64,000 nt of DNA, from positions 930,001-994,000 of the forward strand of contig CM033111.1 of the NCBI GenBank assembly GCA_019321725.1, in the 5' to 3' direction. Position 1 is the stretch's first letter, and each line of letters starts with the position of its first letter. The stretch is from Paulownia fortunei (taxonomy: Eukaryota > Streptophyta > Magnoliopsida > Lamiales > Paulowniaceae). Shown here piece after piece: positions 35,251 to 49,171 of this stretch. Below the pieces are notes generated by a model. That model did no database searches. It was given only the letters and a program-made list of their open reading frames with translations, and was not told where the DNA came from. The translations under genes and the position numbers were made by a program.

Positions 35251-38200
35251 TATATCTATATTTATATATACTATTATAAAAGTGTGAATGATTCTTTCAA
35301 ATTTTGATTCAACTAAAATACCGTTTTGATATTATTATTTTTAATGATTGTAATGTAATTTAATAATTACATAATTTTGGAATAAATAATACTTATTTTT
35401 TTTAATTGGTCAATAAGGTTATAAGAAAGTTTAAGTCAAACTTTACTTTTATTTATTTGATATTCCGAAAACATGTGTGGAAATTATATATATAAGTATT
35501 TTATTTTTTGTTTTCTTTTTTGTCCATTTATGTGTTCATATTTCAATTCAATTATTTTGTTAAATGAATTTTTAAAAAATTAAAAAAAATAAATATTCAT
35601 ATTTAAATAACAAAATTTAATTGTATATAGAATTAATTAATAAATATAAACTAAGATATGAAAATTATTTATAAAATTTGTAAAAATTAAAATTTTCTAT
35701 TTAGAATGGTTGATAAAATGAAATAAGACACCAAAATTCAATTGAATACTAATTTTTTTATGAAAATAAAAATCAAATACCAAATACCAAATACCAAATT
35801 TTGATTTGATTCCATCGGTTTATCAAATTATTTTCACCCCTACTCAAAATTTACATTGAATTAGAATAGAAAAAGATGTGATATACTATATGAAAAATAT
35901 TTTATTGTGAAATATGTTTATTTGAATAAAGTAAATATACCTCACAATATTCAATATAATCAAATTCATCAAAATTAATGTGGAAATAAAATTATTTTTT
36001 TTATATCAATTGAAAGGCACATTCCACTATTGTATTTATAATTTTGGTTATTCGAGTTCTTGAAAACATAAATAGAGCAAAATCTATATATTAAAGCATA
36101 TTATGACTAAATTGCTCTTTTCTGAATTATAAGATTAAATTTGCAATACCTTCTGAACTATGAGACTAAAAGTATATTTTCATGTACTTAGGATATACGA
36201 AACAATTATATTAGGTAATGAGATGTTTGATTCCTTTAATATATGCTTTCTCAATCCACCCAAATCTGAATTTTATATTATCAATTTGCTAATTTCTTTT
36301 GAAAACGTGGGAAAAAATTATATTTTTAAGAAGTTCACCTTTTGTCTTATCTTTTGACTATTTTCGATTTTATGATATTGTTAAAAACTAATTTTGCTAA
36401 AAAAAATTAAATAGTTCAAAATTGAATAGCAAAACCTAATTGTATTTTGAATTTATTATTTTTAGTTTGGTAAGTTAAAATTAAGAAAAAAGTATAAGAT
36501 TAATTAATAAATATAAAATAAGATATAACAACTATTTATAAAATTTGTAAAAATTAAAATTCAAGTACGATTCGATGAATCAAAATCAAAAATAAAAAAT
36601 CAGATCGAATATCAATTTTGTATGAAAAATATACCTCAATATATCCAGTTTAATTACATTTATTAAAGTAAATATAAAAATAACATATATATTTTATATC
36701 AATTCAAAAGTACATTCCACTGTTATTTTTATATTTTTTATTTCACTTTCTGATAAAAATAGAATACAACAAAACTTAAAGTGTGTTCATAACTAAAATT
36801 CATTTTTTTCTGAACTATGAGACTAAACGAAAATAATTACATTAATTGATGGAGTATTTGATTCATTTAATTTTGCTTTCTCAAGTCATCCACATCTAAA
36901 TTTTATATCATATTTACCAATTATAAGACCATATTTCAAAAGCAATGTTATCCCTTATATTTCACATATTTGATGCACAAAATTCAAAATCTCTTTCAAT
37001 CATTTGACTTAGTTTTTATCACTGCTATCATCGTAGCCCGATTGCAATTGCATCTAATATTTGACTTAGTAATTTTTTTTTACTTTGAGAATTTATGTTA
37101 AATCACTATTGGAATCAATTCATGAAAAAAAATAGATATTTTTGGTTGATCACTTAATTTAAAAAATTTAGTTATATTATTTTATTGTCAATTCGAACAT
37201 TATAATTTTTAATTGGATTTATTTTCCTGCTTTTTTTCCAAATATTATTCTTTTCCTTCGGATACGAAAATGTATTTGTTATTTATAATTTTTGAGAATG
37301 GTATTTTCCCCCAGAATACAAAATTATTTATTACCATAGTCAACATAATAACATTGACATATATTTATAATTAAAAATATCTCTCGTAAACCATAATAAA
37401 ATAATATTGACAATACATCTTCCATTCATATAAGATCTTCTAAAATATATCATATCATTTGTCTTAACAAAAAATACACATTTTTCCTTCTACACATGTT
37501 CTACAAATTTACTTTTTTAAATACATTTTTCAGAACACTCTCCTCAAAACAATTGAAAATAAAACCAAACAGAGCCTAAATGTTTTCAAAAGAATCAAAT
37601 ATGACAAAAATAAGTTGTATGAACTTTCGTGTTGTATCATCACATTTCAACATAAATATTTTAAGTAAATATATATTACATTAAATAGAAAATAATTTTA
37701 TACTATATTTACTTGTGTATTTCTTGATCTTTTTTTACATATTATTCTACTAAACCAATTATAAAATTGATAAAATTGGAGCATTTTTAAAAGTACATAT
37801 AGGGGCTAAAATAAAATTATCAATAAATTGTTTTAAGGTAATCTAATAGAGATAAAATCTTATTTTATCTATAATTATTATAGTATTACAAAGTTATATA
37901 TAGCATATTTTCAGCTCAATTTCTTCTTTATTTTCATTTCTTAACAAAATCTAATTGTATTCTGAAATTATTATTTTTAGTTTGGTAAGTTAAAAGTAAG
38001 AAAAAAAGTAAAATAACAAATTAATATATAAAATTAGAAAATAAAATATTTACAAAATTTGTAAAAAATTAAATCTAATATTTGGTACAGTAAGATAAAT
38101 TGGAATAAAAAAGTAAAATCAAATTGAATATTGAATTTTTATGAAAAAATAAATATCAAATTGTATTATTATCGACATGGTACATACCGAATTTTCAATT

Positions 38201-40931
38201 TTAATTTGCCAAAAAATTTAATCTCTAAGGAACAAGTGTCGCCTATAAATTATGAGTTAAAATTGATGTCATTGGTTTGTTGCATTGTCAACTGCAAAAA
38301 AAAAATTATAATACCTTAATTTATATTTTTTTAAAATACTTAACTTTTCCGTATTAATTTTCATTCATCTTCTTTTTTCTTGAGTTTATATATACTTTAA
38401 TTAACGAAATTACAACAAAAATAATAATAATAATTAAAAGTATCTTCATTTATATACACTAGCTGCATAATTTTGAAGTTATTGATATCCATCAATATGT
38501 CAATCTTGAAAAATAAAACGCATTCAACCATCAAACATTATTAGCTCGACATGCACTTTTAGTATAAAAATTCTGGTCGAGCTGCCTGAAATTTATCATG
38601 GAGTTGACAAGGTTGTATATTATGCATAACAGATGTGAGAGTTCTTTGGGATACATAGCAATATCTAAAGATTTTAAAAGAAAATCAGAAACATCAGTTG
38701 AATGCAAGTTGCTGAAATTTTGAAAAGTCTGATTTTTTCTTGGAGAACATGGAAAAAAATATTAGTTCATATGATCTTCCAAATATTCCTATTGATAAAG
38801 ATTATATGAATAATAATTTTTCAAGAGAGATACAAGATAAAATGTCAAAAAAATACCTCTGCTAGATTATAAAGCATAGATGAGTTGAATCCTGAACAAC
38901 ATAAGGTTTTTCTAATGATATTAGATTACATACAAAAGGGCAAGGGTTTATTTATTGCTGGGTCATGTAGAATACGAAAAAAAAAATATACCATATAATG
39001 TTAACTTATTTTAGATCTAAAAATCAAATAGTACATATAACCGCAGTATCTGAAGTTGCTTTCGCAATAAGGTCAGGGGGTAGAACAAATACAATCTCAC
39101 TTCAAAATATCAATAGATGCAATTGAATCAAGTAAGTGCACTATGTTCAAGTAAAGTAGGGTTGTCTAGCTATTATGTAAACTATAACTATTTTTATGGG
39201 ATGAAGTACTAATGATAAAACGATAGCTATTAAGAATGTTGATAAATTATTGAAAGACGTAATGAAAAATGATAAGGATTTTGGTGAAAAACTAGTAATG
39301 TTTTGTGAAGAATTTTGACAAGTATTAATAGTTGTTCTTAGGGTAACAATCTATCAAACTATTTTTACAAGTTTGGTGAAATCATATTTGTTGCCCAAAA
39401 TGAAAAAAAAAATACTTTATCAAGGAACATGAGTTGAGGAATGATTCAAAGTTTAGTAAGTTTTTACTTAAAGTTGGAAAATATGAGGAACGAAGTGACA
39501 CTAAGGTCACATTAAAATTCCATAAGATATGATTATCGAGTATGACAATGAAGAAAACTCAATGTACTACTTATTAGAGCTATTTTCCCTACCCTAAATA
39601 AGAATGTCCATTCAACTCATTACATGAAAAGCCAAGTATCGAAAAGCAAAAACATTTAACAGTTTTGATGAAGTTATTGATGACATAAATTACTATTATA
39701 AAGAGAACATTTTGAACTCTTTAATCCCAAATGACTTACCTTTTCATAAATTGGTATTGAAGAGAAATTGTCCAATAATATTTTTGAGGAATCTGAAGTC
39801 ATAAAATGGATTGATTCATGGTACAAGAATGGTATGCGGGACTTCAAAAATAACATAATTGATGGAGAGATTGTGTTTGGGCAACATATTGGAAAGCTTG
39901 TCTTTATAAATATAGTGTCATTTTCGCCAGTTGAAAATAAAGAATATCCATTTCAATTTAGATGTAAGCAATTCCATATAAAACTTTATTTTATAATGAC
40001 AATCAAAAAAATTCAAGGATAAATAATTCCAAATATTTGTTTCTGTATGCCTAATTTAGTGTGTTCTCAATACCAATTATATATTGCTCTTTCTAGAGGA
40101 ACTTCAATATCTATAACCAATAGTTGATTAAATAAGACATCTCAAATGTAAGAACAAGACATAAACTAAAAATATTATGTATAGATAAATTTTGAGTCTA
40201 CGCACAAATATTTGTTTCCTTAAGTAATACATTATATATTATTAGTAAAACTAATATTTTATTTTTATTAAAAAAAATGATGTTGAAGCATGATTCACTA
40301 TAATACAAAGTTCTGATATCTAACAATCATGTAATATCAATAAAATTATAGCATACAAAAAATAATTTGATTACTTATGATGGTCATACTCAATTAAAAT
40401 AATTTAATAATATTATGTATAAGTCGTATGTACACCGAATAATATGTAAAAACTGACATATAATTCTATAGATCCTTAAATATTGGATATGTATTTTACT
40501 TAATTTTTAATCAAGGATCCTAATCCTTTCACTTAGTTCCACATGTATTCATCATTGAAAAAGAAATATAGCTAAATTATAGTTTTATTTATGTTCGTAA
40601 AATGGATATTTTTTAATATTAATTATCTATCTTACTTAACATTTAGATTTTCTCAATTTGTCAAATTTCTTCAATCTCTAGAGAAAAAGTATCGGTTACA
40701 AAGTATGAGTTGGAATAGAGTCTCTTGCTTTGTCACAATGTCATATCGATCAATAATTAGTTTATAAAATATCTTGGAATATTTTAATTTTTATTGATCA
40801 TAATTTATTTAATATTTTATAATTTATAAATTATCTTATAATATCTTAATTTTACTCAAATAAGTTATTATATAATACACTGAATTAATTAGAATCATAT
40901 AAATCACGTGCAACACACGTTTACTTACTAG
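35251..40931 (+). mobile_element. First Helitron of the composite, with hairpin and CTAG end
   Basis: The 3' end shows the textbook layout: stem ACGTG (40,906-40,910), loop CAACA, stem CACGT (40,916-40,920), then 7 bases and CTAG at 40,928-40,931. The length is 5.68 kb. It holds a broken helicase (38,730-40,130) but no recognisable Rep half. The next base begins another Helitron-like 5' end. Confidence 0.7.
38730..40130 (+). pseudogene. Helitron PIF1-like helicase, degenerate
   Basis: Helicase part of a RepHel transposase with many stops and frameshifts. In order it shows a decayed Walker A region near 38,935 (KGQGFIYCW, where GGTGKT-F is expected), SEVAFAIRSGGRTNT near 39,050 (family SGIAA--PGGRTAHS), NVDKLLKDVMKNDKDFG near 39,240, an LVMFCEEF block, a long C-terminal frame at 39,768-40,020 ending KKIQG (family TINKSQG), and QYQLYIALSRGTS near 40,070. 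Together these cover most of helicase motifs I-VI. Orientation agrees with the host Helitron. It is non-functional. Confidence 0.68.
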
Positions 40932-43900
40932 TATTATTATAAAAGTGTGAATGTTTCTTTTAATTTTTATCCAATTAAAATATCCTTTTAATATTATTAA
41001 TTTTAATTATAGTTATGTAATTTAATAATTATGTAATTTTGAAACAGATCATACTTATTTATTTAATTGGTCAATGAGGTTATAGAATAATAACAATAAG
41101 AGAATACTAAAAGTACAAGGCAAACTCTACTTTCATTTGTTTGATATTGTGAAAACATGTGAAAATTATATTTGTAAGTATTTTACCTTTTGTTTTCTCT
41201 CTTGTATATTCATGTGTTCATATTTTGATTCAATTAATTTGTGAAATGAATTTTTTAAAAAAAAATAAAAAATCAAATAGTTCAAATTAAATAACAATAT
41301 CTAATTATATTTTGAATTTATTATTTTTAGTTTGGTAAGTTAAAATTAAAGAACAACGTATAAAATTAATAAATAAATATAAAATAAGTTATAAAAATTA
41401 TTTATAAAATTTGTAAAAGTTAATTTGATATTGGTAAATCGAAAAAAATAAAAAACCAAAATTAAACCAAATACCGAATTTTTATGAAAATAAAAATCAA
41501 ATACCAATTTGAATTTTTTTGTTTGATTTTGATAAATACTGAATTTTTTGTTCTGATTTGATTCCATTAGTTTATCGAATTGTGGTCACTCTATAAAAAG
41601 TCACATTGAATTAGAATAGAAAAAAATATGACACACTATATAAAAATTATTTTATTATGAAATATATCTATTTGAATACACTAAATATACCTCACAATAT
41701 CTAATATAATATTCATTAAAATTAATGTGAGAAAAAATATCTATTTTTTTATCATTTCAAAGGCACATTCTACTATTGTATTTATAATTTTGGTTATTCT
41801 ACTTGTTGGGGGAGGAAAAAAGAATAGAGCAAAACCTATATATTAAAGTGCATTCATGACTAATAATGGATTTTTTTCAAATTATGGGATTAAATTTGTA
41901 AGAACTTCTGAACTAAGAAACTAAAAGTGTATTTTCATGTGCTTGGGAGATGCGCAAATAATTACATCAATTCATGAGATATTTGTTTCTTTAACATATG
42001 CTTTGTCAAACCACCCACATCTGAATTTTATATTATCTTTACCAATTTGCTAATTTCTTCTGAAAACATGTGTGAAAATTATTTATAATTATTTTACCTT
42101 TTGTTTTATCTTTTGTCCATTTTCGATTCAATGATTTTGTTAAATGATTTTTTTAAAAATAACAAAATTAAATAGTTCAAATTAAATAACAAAATCTAAA
42201 TGTATTTTGAATTAATTATTTTTAGTTTGGTAAGTTAAAATTAAGAAAAAAAAAGTATAATATTAATTAATAAATATAAAATATGATATAATAACTATTT
42301 ATAAAATTTATAAAAATTAAAATTCTATACTTCGTATGGGTCGACAAATCAAAACAAAAAACCAAAATCAAACTAAATGCCATTTTTTTATGAAAATATA
42401 GTTCACAATATCCAATCTAATTAGATTCATTAAAATTAATGTGAATATAACATCTTATTTTCACATCAATTCAAGAGCACATCTTACTGTCGTATTCTTA
42501 TTATTGGTTATTCCACAATCTGAACAAATAAAATACAGCAAAACCTAAAGTGCATTCATGATTAAAAATGGATCTTTTTCGAACTATGTGACTAAATTTG
42601 CAAGACCTCCATAAACTATTTATATCTATAGTATCTATAAAAGTGTGAATTATTCAAAAAGTTCTTAAAATTTTTGAGATTCCTATTATATCCTAATAAA
42701 TAAGTAGTAGATAGTTAAAAGGAAGGGTATAATTGAACTTTAATTGTTTTAATAATATTATTTGAATATAATTTCAAGTGTCCTTTCATATACCAAATTC
42801 TTTTTCAAAAACTCTAAGTCTATCTTTTTTCTATTATAACCCTTTTAATATATTGAAATTTCAAATAAAATCAGTTTCATATTAAATAGATTTCGAGAGA
42901 TTTCAAACCATATCTCATAAGCATATATAGAGAAATTCATATGATAAAATTATGGTCATTTAAAGTTGAATATTATGCACAACTATATATTAATTTATAA
43001 TTTTCTCTATAATTTGATATATTTCTATTATAATTCTAGAGAAAAAAGAAAGATGAATTTACAGTAGAAATAAAAAAATATAAATGAAAGTTAACTATAG
43101 GAGCTTTGATGGTAAACAAAAAGTAATTGGTTTCAAAATAAGAAAATTATAATATGCTATAAAAAATTATAGTAAAAGTCATTTTAGTATATAAGTTTTT
43201 CTATTTATATTTATCTATTTTTTTATTTTTTTTGCAGTGATGGATATATCCTTTAGCCTTTTACATCGTAATTTAGATTCACTCATCAATTTAATTATTT
43301 TTTTATGATACATTCTTTTGATTAAATAAATTCAATAATTAAGACAATATAAATTTGAGATTGAATAATAACAAATATATTAGAAAGAATATAAATGCTT
43401 ATACTCGTATAAAAAAATTAAAAATTAAGAAATAAAATAGACCTATATGAGAGCTATATTTTTCTATTAAAGAGATGATATTATAAAATTATTTTTATTG
43501 TGAAAGTTTAACAAAAAGAGTAGAGAGGACAAGAGAAATATTTACGTTATTTTTATTGTATTTTTCTAGCATATTTTATTTTATTTAGACCTTATCAATA
43601 GGATGAAAAAAAAGTTTAAAAAAAGAAGAAAAAGAAAAAGAAGAAAGAGCATACAAATTTGTTGCACCAAAAAATATCACTTTAAACTCTAAATAAAGAG
43701 TTAATATGATTTTTACAATTCTTATTTTATATTGTACCTCATAAGTTTTAATTTCAAAATGATATTCTTTTTCAAAGTATATTATAATCTCAATCTCTTA
43801 TGTTCTGTCATAAACTTTTTAATTCTATTTATATGGAGGCATATAGTTAAAAAATCTTAAATCTATTTCATCAATAGATGAAATTGGATTTAACCAAGTG

Positions 43901-46900
43901 AAACATAACTTAAAAACTTGAAATAAAATTTAAAGTAAATAGAATAAAAATGGTATGAATGTCATTGTAAGAAATTTAGAAGAAGAGTTAAAATACTTTT
44001 ATTCAATATGTAGCAGTTTGATATTTAAGGTAAAAGTTGGGTGCCAGTTAACACTCTTAAAGATTATAAAAATTCAAGTACCAATATGATATTCATAATA
44101 TAATTTAAGTAACAAAATAAAATATAAAATTAAAAATTAAAACAAGAATTAAAATTGGATAAAGTCTAAGAGCGTATATATGCCATTGTACGAAGAAAAA
44201 CAAAAAGAAATTCATTTAGTATGCAGCAATTTGACATTACAGCAAAATTCAAATTTTTCTTCAACTATATGTTAATTATATTCAAGGTAAAAAATTATTT
44301 AACAGATTTAGCCTTAAAATTACTATGTTAAATCATGAATAGTAAGTTTAAGATGTTATTTGTATATTGAGGTTTGAATCTTTGGCAACGACATCCCCAT
44401 GTAAAAAAATTATAAGAGAAATTTATTTAAATATCAAAGTAACATACCCCTTTATTTTTTAAAAAAATGTGTAACTTATAAAAAAAACTTATTGGTTGTT
44501 ATCTTTTATAGTAAATAATTTTATAAAGAATTAAAATGAATAAGATCAAATCTAAATTTTATAATCTCTTCAACGAAATAAAGAATATAGATTATTTTTT
44601 ATATAAAGAATAATTAGAATTTTTATAATTGTACATCGTTTATAAATTAACAACTGCATAATTTTTATAATAAAATGAAAGACTCAAGTTCAATTGCAAA
44701 TGCCATATTTAATAGTATAGTATATTGTATACTTTCAAGGGAAAAAATTAAAATGAGTTATTTTTAGATGCATTTTAATTGATAAATAATAATACATATT
44801 TTGTATATTATTAAACCTCATGATTTAGATTTTGTTCTAAAGATTTTTTTCATAATTTTGCATTTTAAAAGATGACTCTCACTTAGTGTTTTTAAAATTA
44901 TGCATATTTCAAACATATAAGAGTAATTTATATATGTCTTTCAGTAAATATAATTGAACTTTAATTTTGATCTTTCACTTAATTCTAATAATTTTTGCAT
45001 TTCGAAAACTTTATTTTTTTTCCATTAGTATTCATTGTTTTCTTATATCTGAATTTGTGTGTTCTCTTTAAATATTCAAGAAGATAGAATTTAATATAAG
45101 TTATTTTTTAGTTTAAAATATTCATTCAAAAAACTTTAGTTTTTGTCTCAAACATAAAAGTTAATCAATATTATTTATAATAATTGATGATTGCCTTGAA
45201 ATTTTATGTTGGCTTCCTATTTTGTTTTTAAAACTATATAAAGTTTTGTTATTTAATAAATTAAGATATTTGGTATATAATCGAAGAGAGTTTCAAAATT
45301 TAAAATTATTGATGATTGCCTCAAAATTAAAATTTTGTCTCCTATTTCTTTCTTAATATTATGTAAAATTTTATTATATACTAAATTAAGATATTTAGTA
45401 TTAGAGTTTCAAATTTTGAATTTTAGCTTATCACCTTTTTAAAAAAATTATTTAAAACCTGACTTTTATTTAAAATGATGGGTTATTGTCATATATGTCT
45501 AGGTTCTGTTCTTTTATTTTTAAATATATTTCTTTTTTAAATTTTTGACATAATAGGATTAGAGATATGGTTTACTAAAATTGCAAACCAAAGGAAAGTG
45601 GAATTCAAATAATCTTAAGTTCAAATGTCATGATAATAATACTCACATGATTATTAAGAAAACCTTAAAAGAGATTTTAAATTAAACTTTAATTTTGATC
45701 TTTTACTTATTTTTAATAGTTTATGCATTTTGGAAACTATATTTTTGTCATTAGTATTCATTGTTTTCTTATATTTAAATAAATATTCTCTTTAATAATT
45801 GAAGAAGATAGAATTAAACTTAAGTTATTTTTTATCTTAAAATATTCATTTCTAAAACTTTAGTTTTTGCAAATTTATTCTTAAACATACTATTTATAAT
45901 TGTTGATTGTTACCTCAAAAAAAATATTGGTCTCCTATTTTCTTTTTTAAAAAAATTATATATGATTTTATTATTTACTATATTAAGGTATTTGGTATAC
46001 AATCGAAAAGAGTATCAAAATTTAAATTTTGGCTTAATATCTTTTAATATTTTTATTTAGAACATGACTTTTAAAAGAATGAATTATTTTCATTTATGTT
46101 AGGTTATATGTGTTTGTTTGAAATACAATTTTTTAGAATTTTAGAAAGATGTTTTACTAAATTTGCAAATCTTAGGAGTGGATTCATATAATCTTAAATT
46201 CAAGTCTTACGATATAATATTTACGTGATTGTTAATAAAATCTTGGAAGATATTTAAGATTCAAAATGAGATTTAAGAAAATAAAAAAGAGTAGATAGAA
46301 TAAGAGAAATATTTGCTTTAGTTTTATTGTATTTTTCTCATTCTTTATTATAATTAGGTCTAATCAATGAGATGAAAAGTCCAAAAAGTTAAGAAAAAAA
46401 TATATTTAAACTCTAAATAAGATTTATTCCTGACTTTCACAAATCATAATTTATATTGCACCTCATAAATTTTAGTTTCAATATTATATTGTAATATCAA
46501 TCTATTGTGTTCATTATAATCTTTTTATTTTTTAATTATATGGAGGTATATTGTTAGAAAATCTTAAATCAATGGTTATAATATATAGAACTCAATATAA
46601 CTAAATGAAGTAAAATAAAAAAATTAAAGGATAATTTAAAATAAATAGAATTAAAAATGGTGTACATGTTTTTGTAAAAGAAAATAGAAGAAAAATTAAA
46701 AGAATTTTATTTAATATGTATTTAACATTCATGAAAATAGTTAGACCACATTAAAACTGACATTCTTAAAAATTGTGAAAATTTAGACATCAATATGATA
46801 TTTATGACAAAACTGAGGTAACAAAATAATTCAACTTAACAAAATAGAAATATAATATAAAAGATTGAAACAAGAATTAAAATTGGATGGAATCTATATA

Positions 46901-47832
46901 TAAATATACACAAGTCACTGTAACAAAAAAATAGAAGAACTTCGTATAATATGTATCAATTTGATATTATCTTGAATTATTTGTTAATCTAAACCTAGGA
47001 GAGGTGAATTCAAATATTCCTAATTTCAAGTTTTATGATAAATATATTTATGTGGTTGCTAAAGAATTGAAAAAAAATGAAAAGTTAATTTTTTTTATAG
47101 ATCTTTTATATTTCAATTTGTGTTTTTTGTTCTTTGTTGGAAGGAATGAGAGAGAGCATATGAAATGCGCAAAAGGAGTATGTAAGCAAATGAATAAGAT
47201 TAGTCTTTATATATTTTTTTGAATTAAATAGTAGTTAAGAAGAATATCATGATATTATACTTGATTTTGACCAAAAAATAATTTAATTCATTTGAAAGTT
47301 TTTGATTAAAATGTAACACTTTGTGGTATATTTTTTGGTATTTTCTCTTAATTAACTTTGAATATTACATTAACTAAAAATATGGAATATTATTTCAAAT
47401 AGTTGAAAAAAAAGAATTTATTAATTTTTACTGTGTGAAATTACTTGATTTGATCATGTATAATGTATTTAATGCAAAAATAAATTATGAAATCAAGTAA
47501 GAAGAAGACTTCTCCATCCATCAAAATCAAGCAAAATGATGGCTATTGTGATCATAAATTTATGTAAGAACTTATTTAGTTATATTATATATTTTTAAAT
47601 TATCATTGAATTTAGTTCTTTAAATATTTCTGTTTAATCATTCATATCGATTTATACTTATTGACAATAAAATATTTAGAAGTACCTTGAAATTTTTTTG
47701 TTTTCAATTAATTAAGTATTCAATTAATATTTCTCTATTTATAAAAATACCATCTAATATTTAAGTTATTAAATAATATAATTATTTTAATAAATTTAGA
47801 TGAACCACGTGCAACACAGTTCTTCTTACTAG
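40932..47832 (+). mobile_element. Second Helitron segment, with a nested 5' end at 42,625
   Basis: It starts immediately after the CTAG of the first element with TATTATTATAAAAGTGTG, a 5' end that has lost TC. An intact-looking 5' terminus occurs at 42,625, preceded by A. The shared 3' end (GTGCAACACAG..., CTAG at 47,829-47,832) resembles that of the first element but has a damaged hairpin. The interior is AT-rich, with no gene above noise. Confidence 0.6.
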
Positions 47833-49171
47833 TTTCTTCAAAAACAAGAAGAAAAGAAAGACAAACAAAATTAGGATTTGGAATAAATTAAGTTGTACTG
47901 AATCTTGTTCTTTGCTTCCATTGTGGTCTAATGTCTGTTGGAGGTTTGGGATTCAGTTGCTATTGGCAAAAACAAATTCTATCAGCCAATTCCTTTTCTT
48001 CACTCAACAGTAAACGGCCATCATTGTCAAGATTTTAATAAACTTGCAACCTTTCTGTCAATACAGTTGTTGTGGTTTTACCATAATTACAACTTTATTT
48101 CAATCAATCCTACAACGTGATTCCTGTTCGAACCTGCTTTACTTCTTGATACAACAAAATCTTGTACTTGATTCAAGTTTCTTTTTCTTGGTTCTGTTTG
48201 AAATACCACTTTGGGCAAATCATAAAATCCGTCCTTTTTGTTGGCATACAGATGACTAACATCAAGCATTCTTGGATTGTTGTATCCCACCTCATTCAAA
48301 TTAAGCCAAATAATTAAATTAGCATCGGGCCAGGTGATATATATCGGGTTGGATCTATTAAAATACACATAGGACCAATGGTGATAAATAAAATAGCTAA
48401 TCTTGTCCAATTTGTAAGAATAAACGCACTCTCAAGAGTTATATGTAATTATAATTATATATATGTGTATATATATATATATATTCAATAAAAAAAAGTG
48501 TAAATTTGGTCATCAAGTAATTTGATAATACCATTGCTGCTATGTAGGAATAGATTTTGTAAAAACAAATTCTATGAATTAAGGTCTGGTTTTTGTCAAT
48601 TTGAGCAAATGGAAAATAATTGGCTATTAAATTGATAATAAAAAAAAAAAAAAGGTTAGGAGGTGGGATATTTCACATTAGGGTTTTTAAGTTTCTCTTC
48701 TTTTTCCTTCCCTCTTAATTAAGTTTTTCAATCATGGGTTAGTCAAAGTTCAAACCTTGGTTCTGAATGTGGTGATTTGAGGTCTTTTTGTTGGGGTGAA
48801 AGCAGAATTCTTGCTGCTGAATTTCTCTCTTTGAGCTTTCGTTTTTACTAATTTTTAGTTTTGGTTTAGTTGTAGAACTCAAAGTGATTTGAGTTAGTTT
48901 TTTCAACAATACAATGCGATACAATAAAATTTACAATAAACTCTATTTAAAATAAAACAAAAAATAAATAGACAAGCGGGCAGTTTTATTGGTGAATATT
49001 GATAATATGGCATCATTAGAATCACATCCCAAGTACAGTCTCTTAAGAAAAAAAGGAAATGTCAAAACTCAAACAGATGGAAATTTATTTCATTTCACAA
49101 ATTATAGTAGCAGAAAACTTGTAGCATGGCAGACCTCCAGAGTACTGAAAAGTGCATAAAGGTCCCTCAAC
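47833..49171. other. Intergenic region between A2 and gene C
   Basis: The counterpart of 9,179-10,508. It includes the gene C polyadenylation signal and a TA microsatellite (48,455-48,485). A minus-strand frame of 107 codons at 48,087-48,410 is broken in unit 1, so it is not supported as a gene. Confidence 0.6.
49084..49089 (-). terminator. Polyadenylation signal AATAAA of gene C
   Basis: AATAAA on the minus strand about 83 bases past the TGA stop. It is conserved in B and A2. Confidence 0.55.

Larger units (their letters stand above)
35251..47832 (+). mobile_element. 12.58-kb Helitron composite inserted in unit 2
   Basis: The empty site is preserved in unit 1 (9,178/9,179): GCATTA joins TTTCTTC there, and here GCATTA ends at 35,250 and TTTCTTC begins at 47,833. 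There is no target-site duplication and the insertion is between A and T. The right end is CTAG at 47,829-47,832, matching the Helitron CTRR rule. The left end has TCTATA at 35,255 followed shortly by ACTATTATAAAAGTGTG. Helicase remnants lie in the same (+) orientation. It is built of at least two elements: one ending in a hairpin and CTAG at 40,931, and an inner one starting at 42,625 (TCTATAGTATCTATAAAAG). I see no Rep nuclease and no complete frame, so it is non-autonomous now. Confidence 0.78.

Noticed and set aside
36160..36357. 65-codon frame, and similar short frames across 15-30 kb and 35-47 kb
   Set aside because: AT-rich composition, no conservation between the two Helitron copies, no domain; expected by chance.
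48087..48410. 107-codon minus-strand frame in the A2-C spacer
   Set aside because: The matching sequence in unit 1 has an in-frame stop and indels, so it is not under coding constraint; no family recognised.
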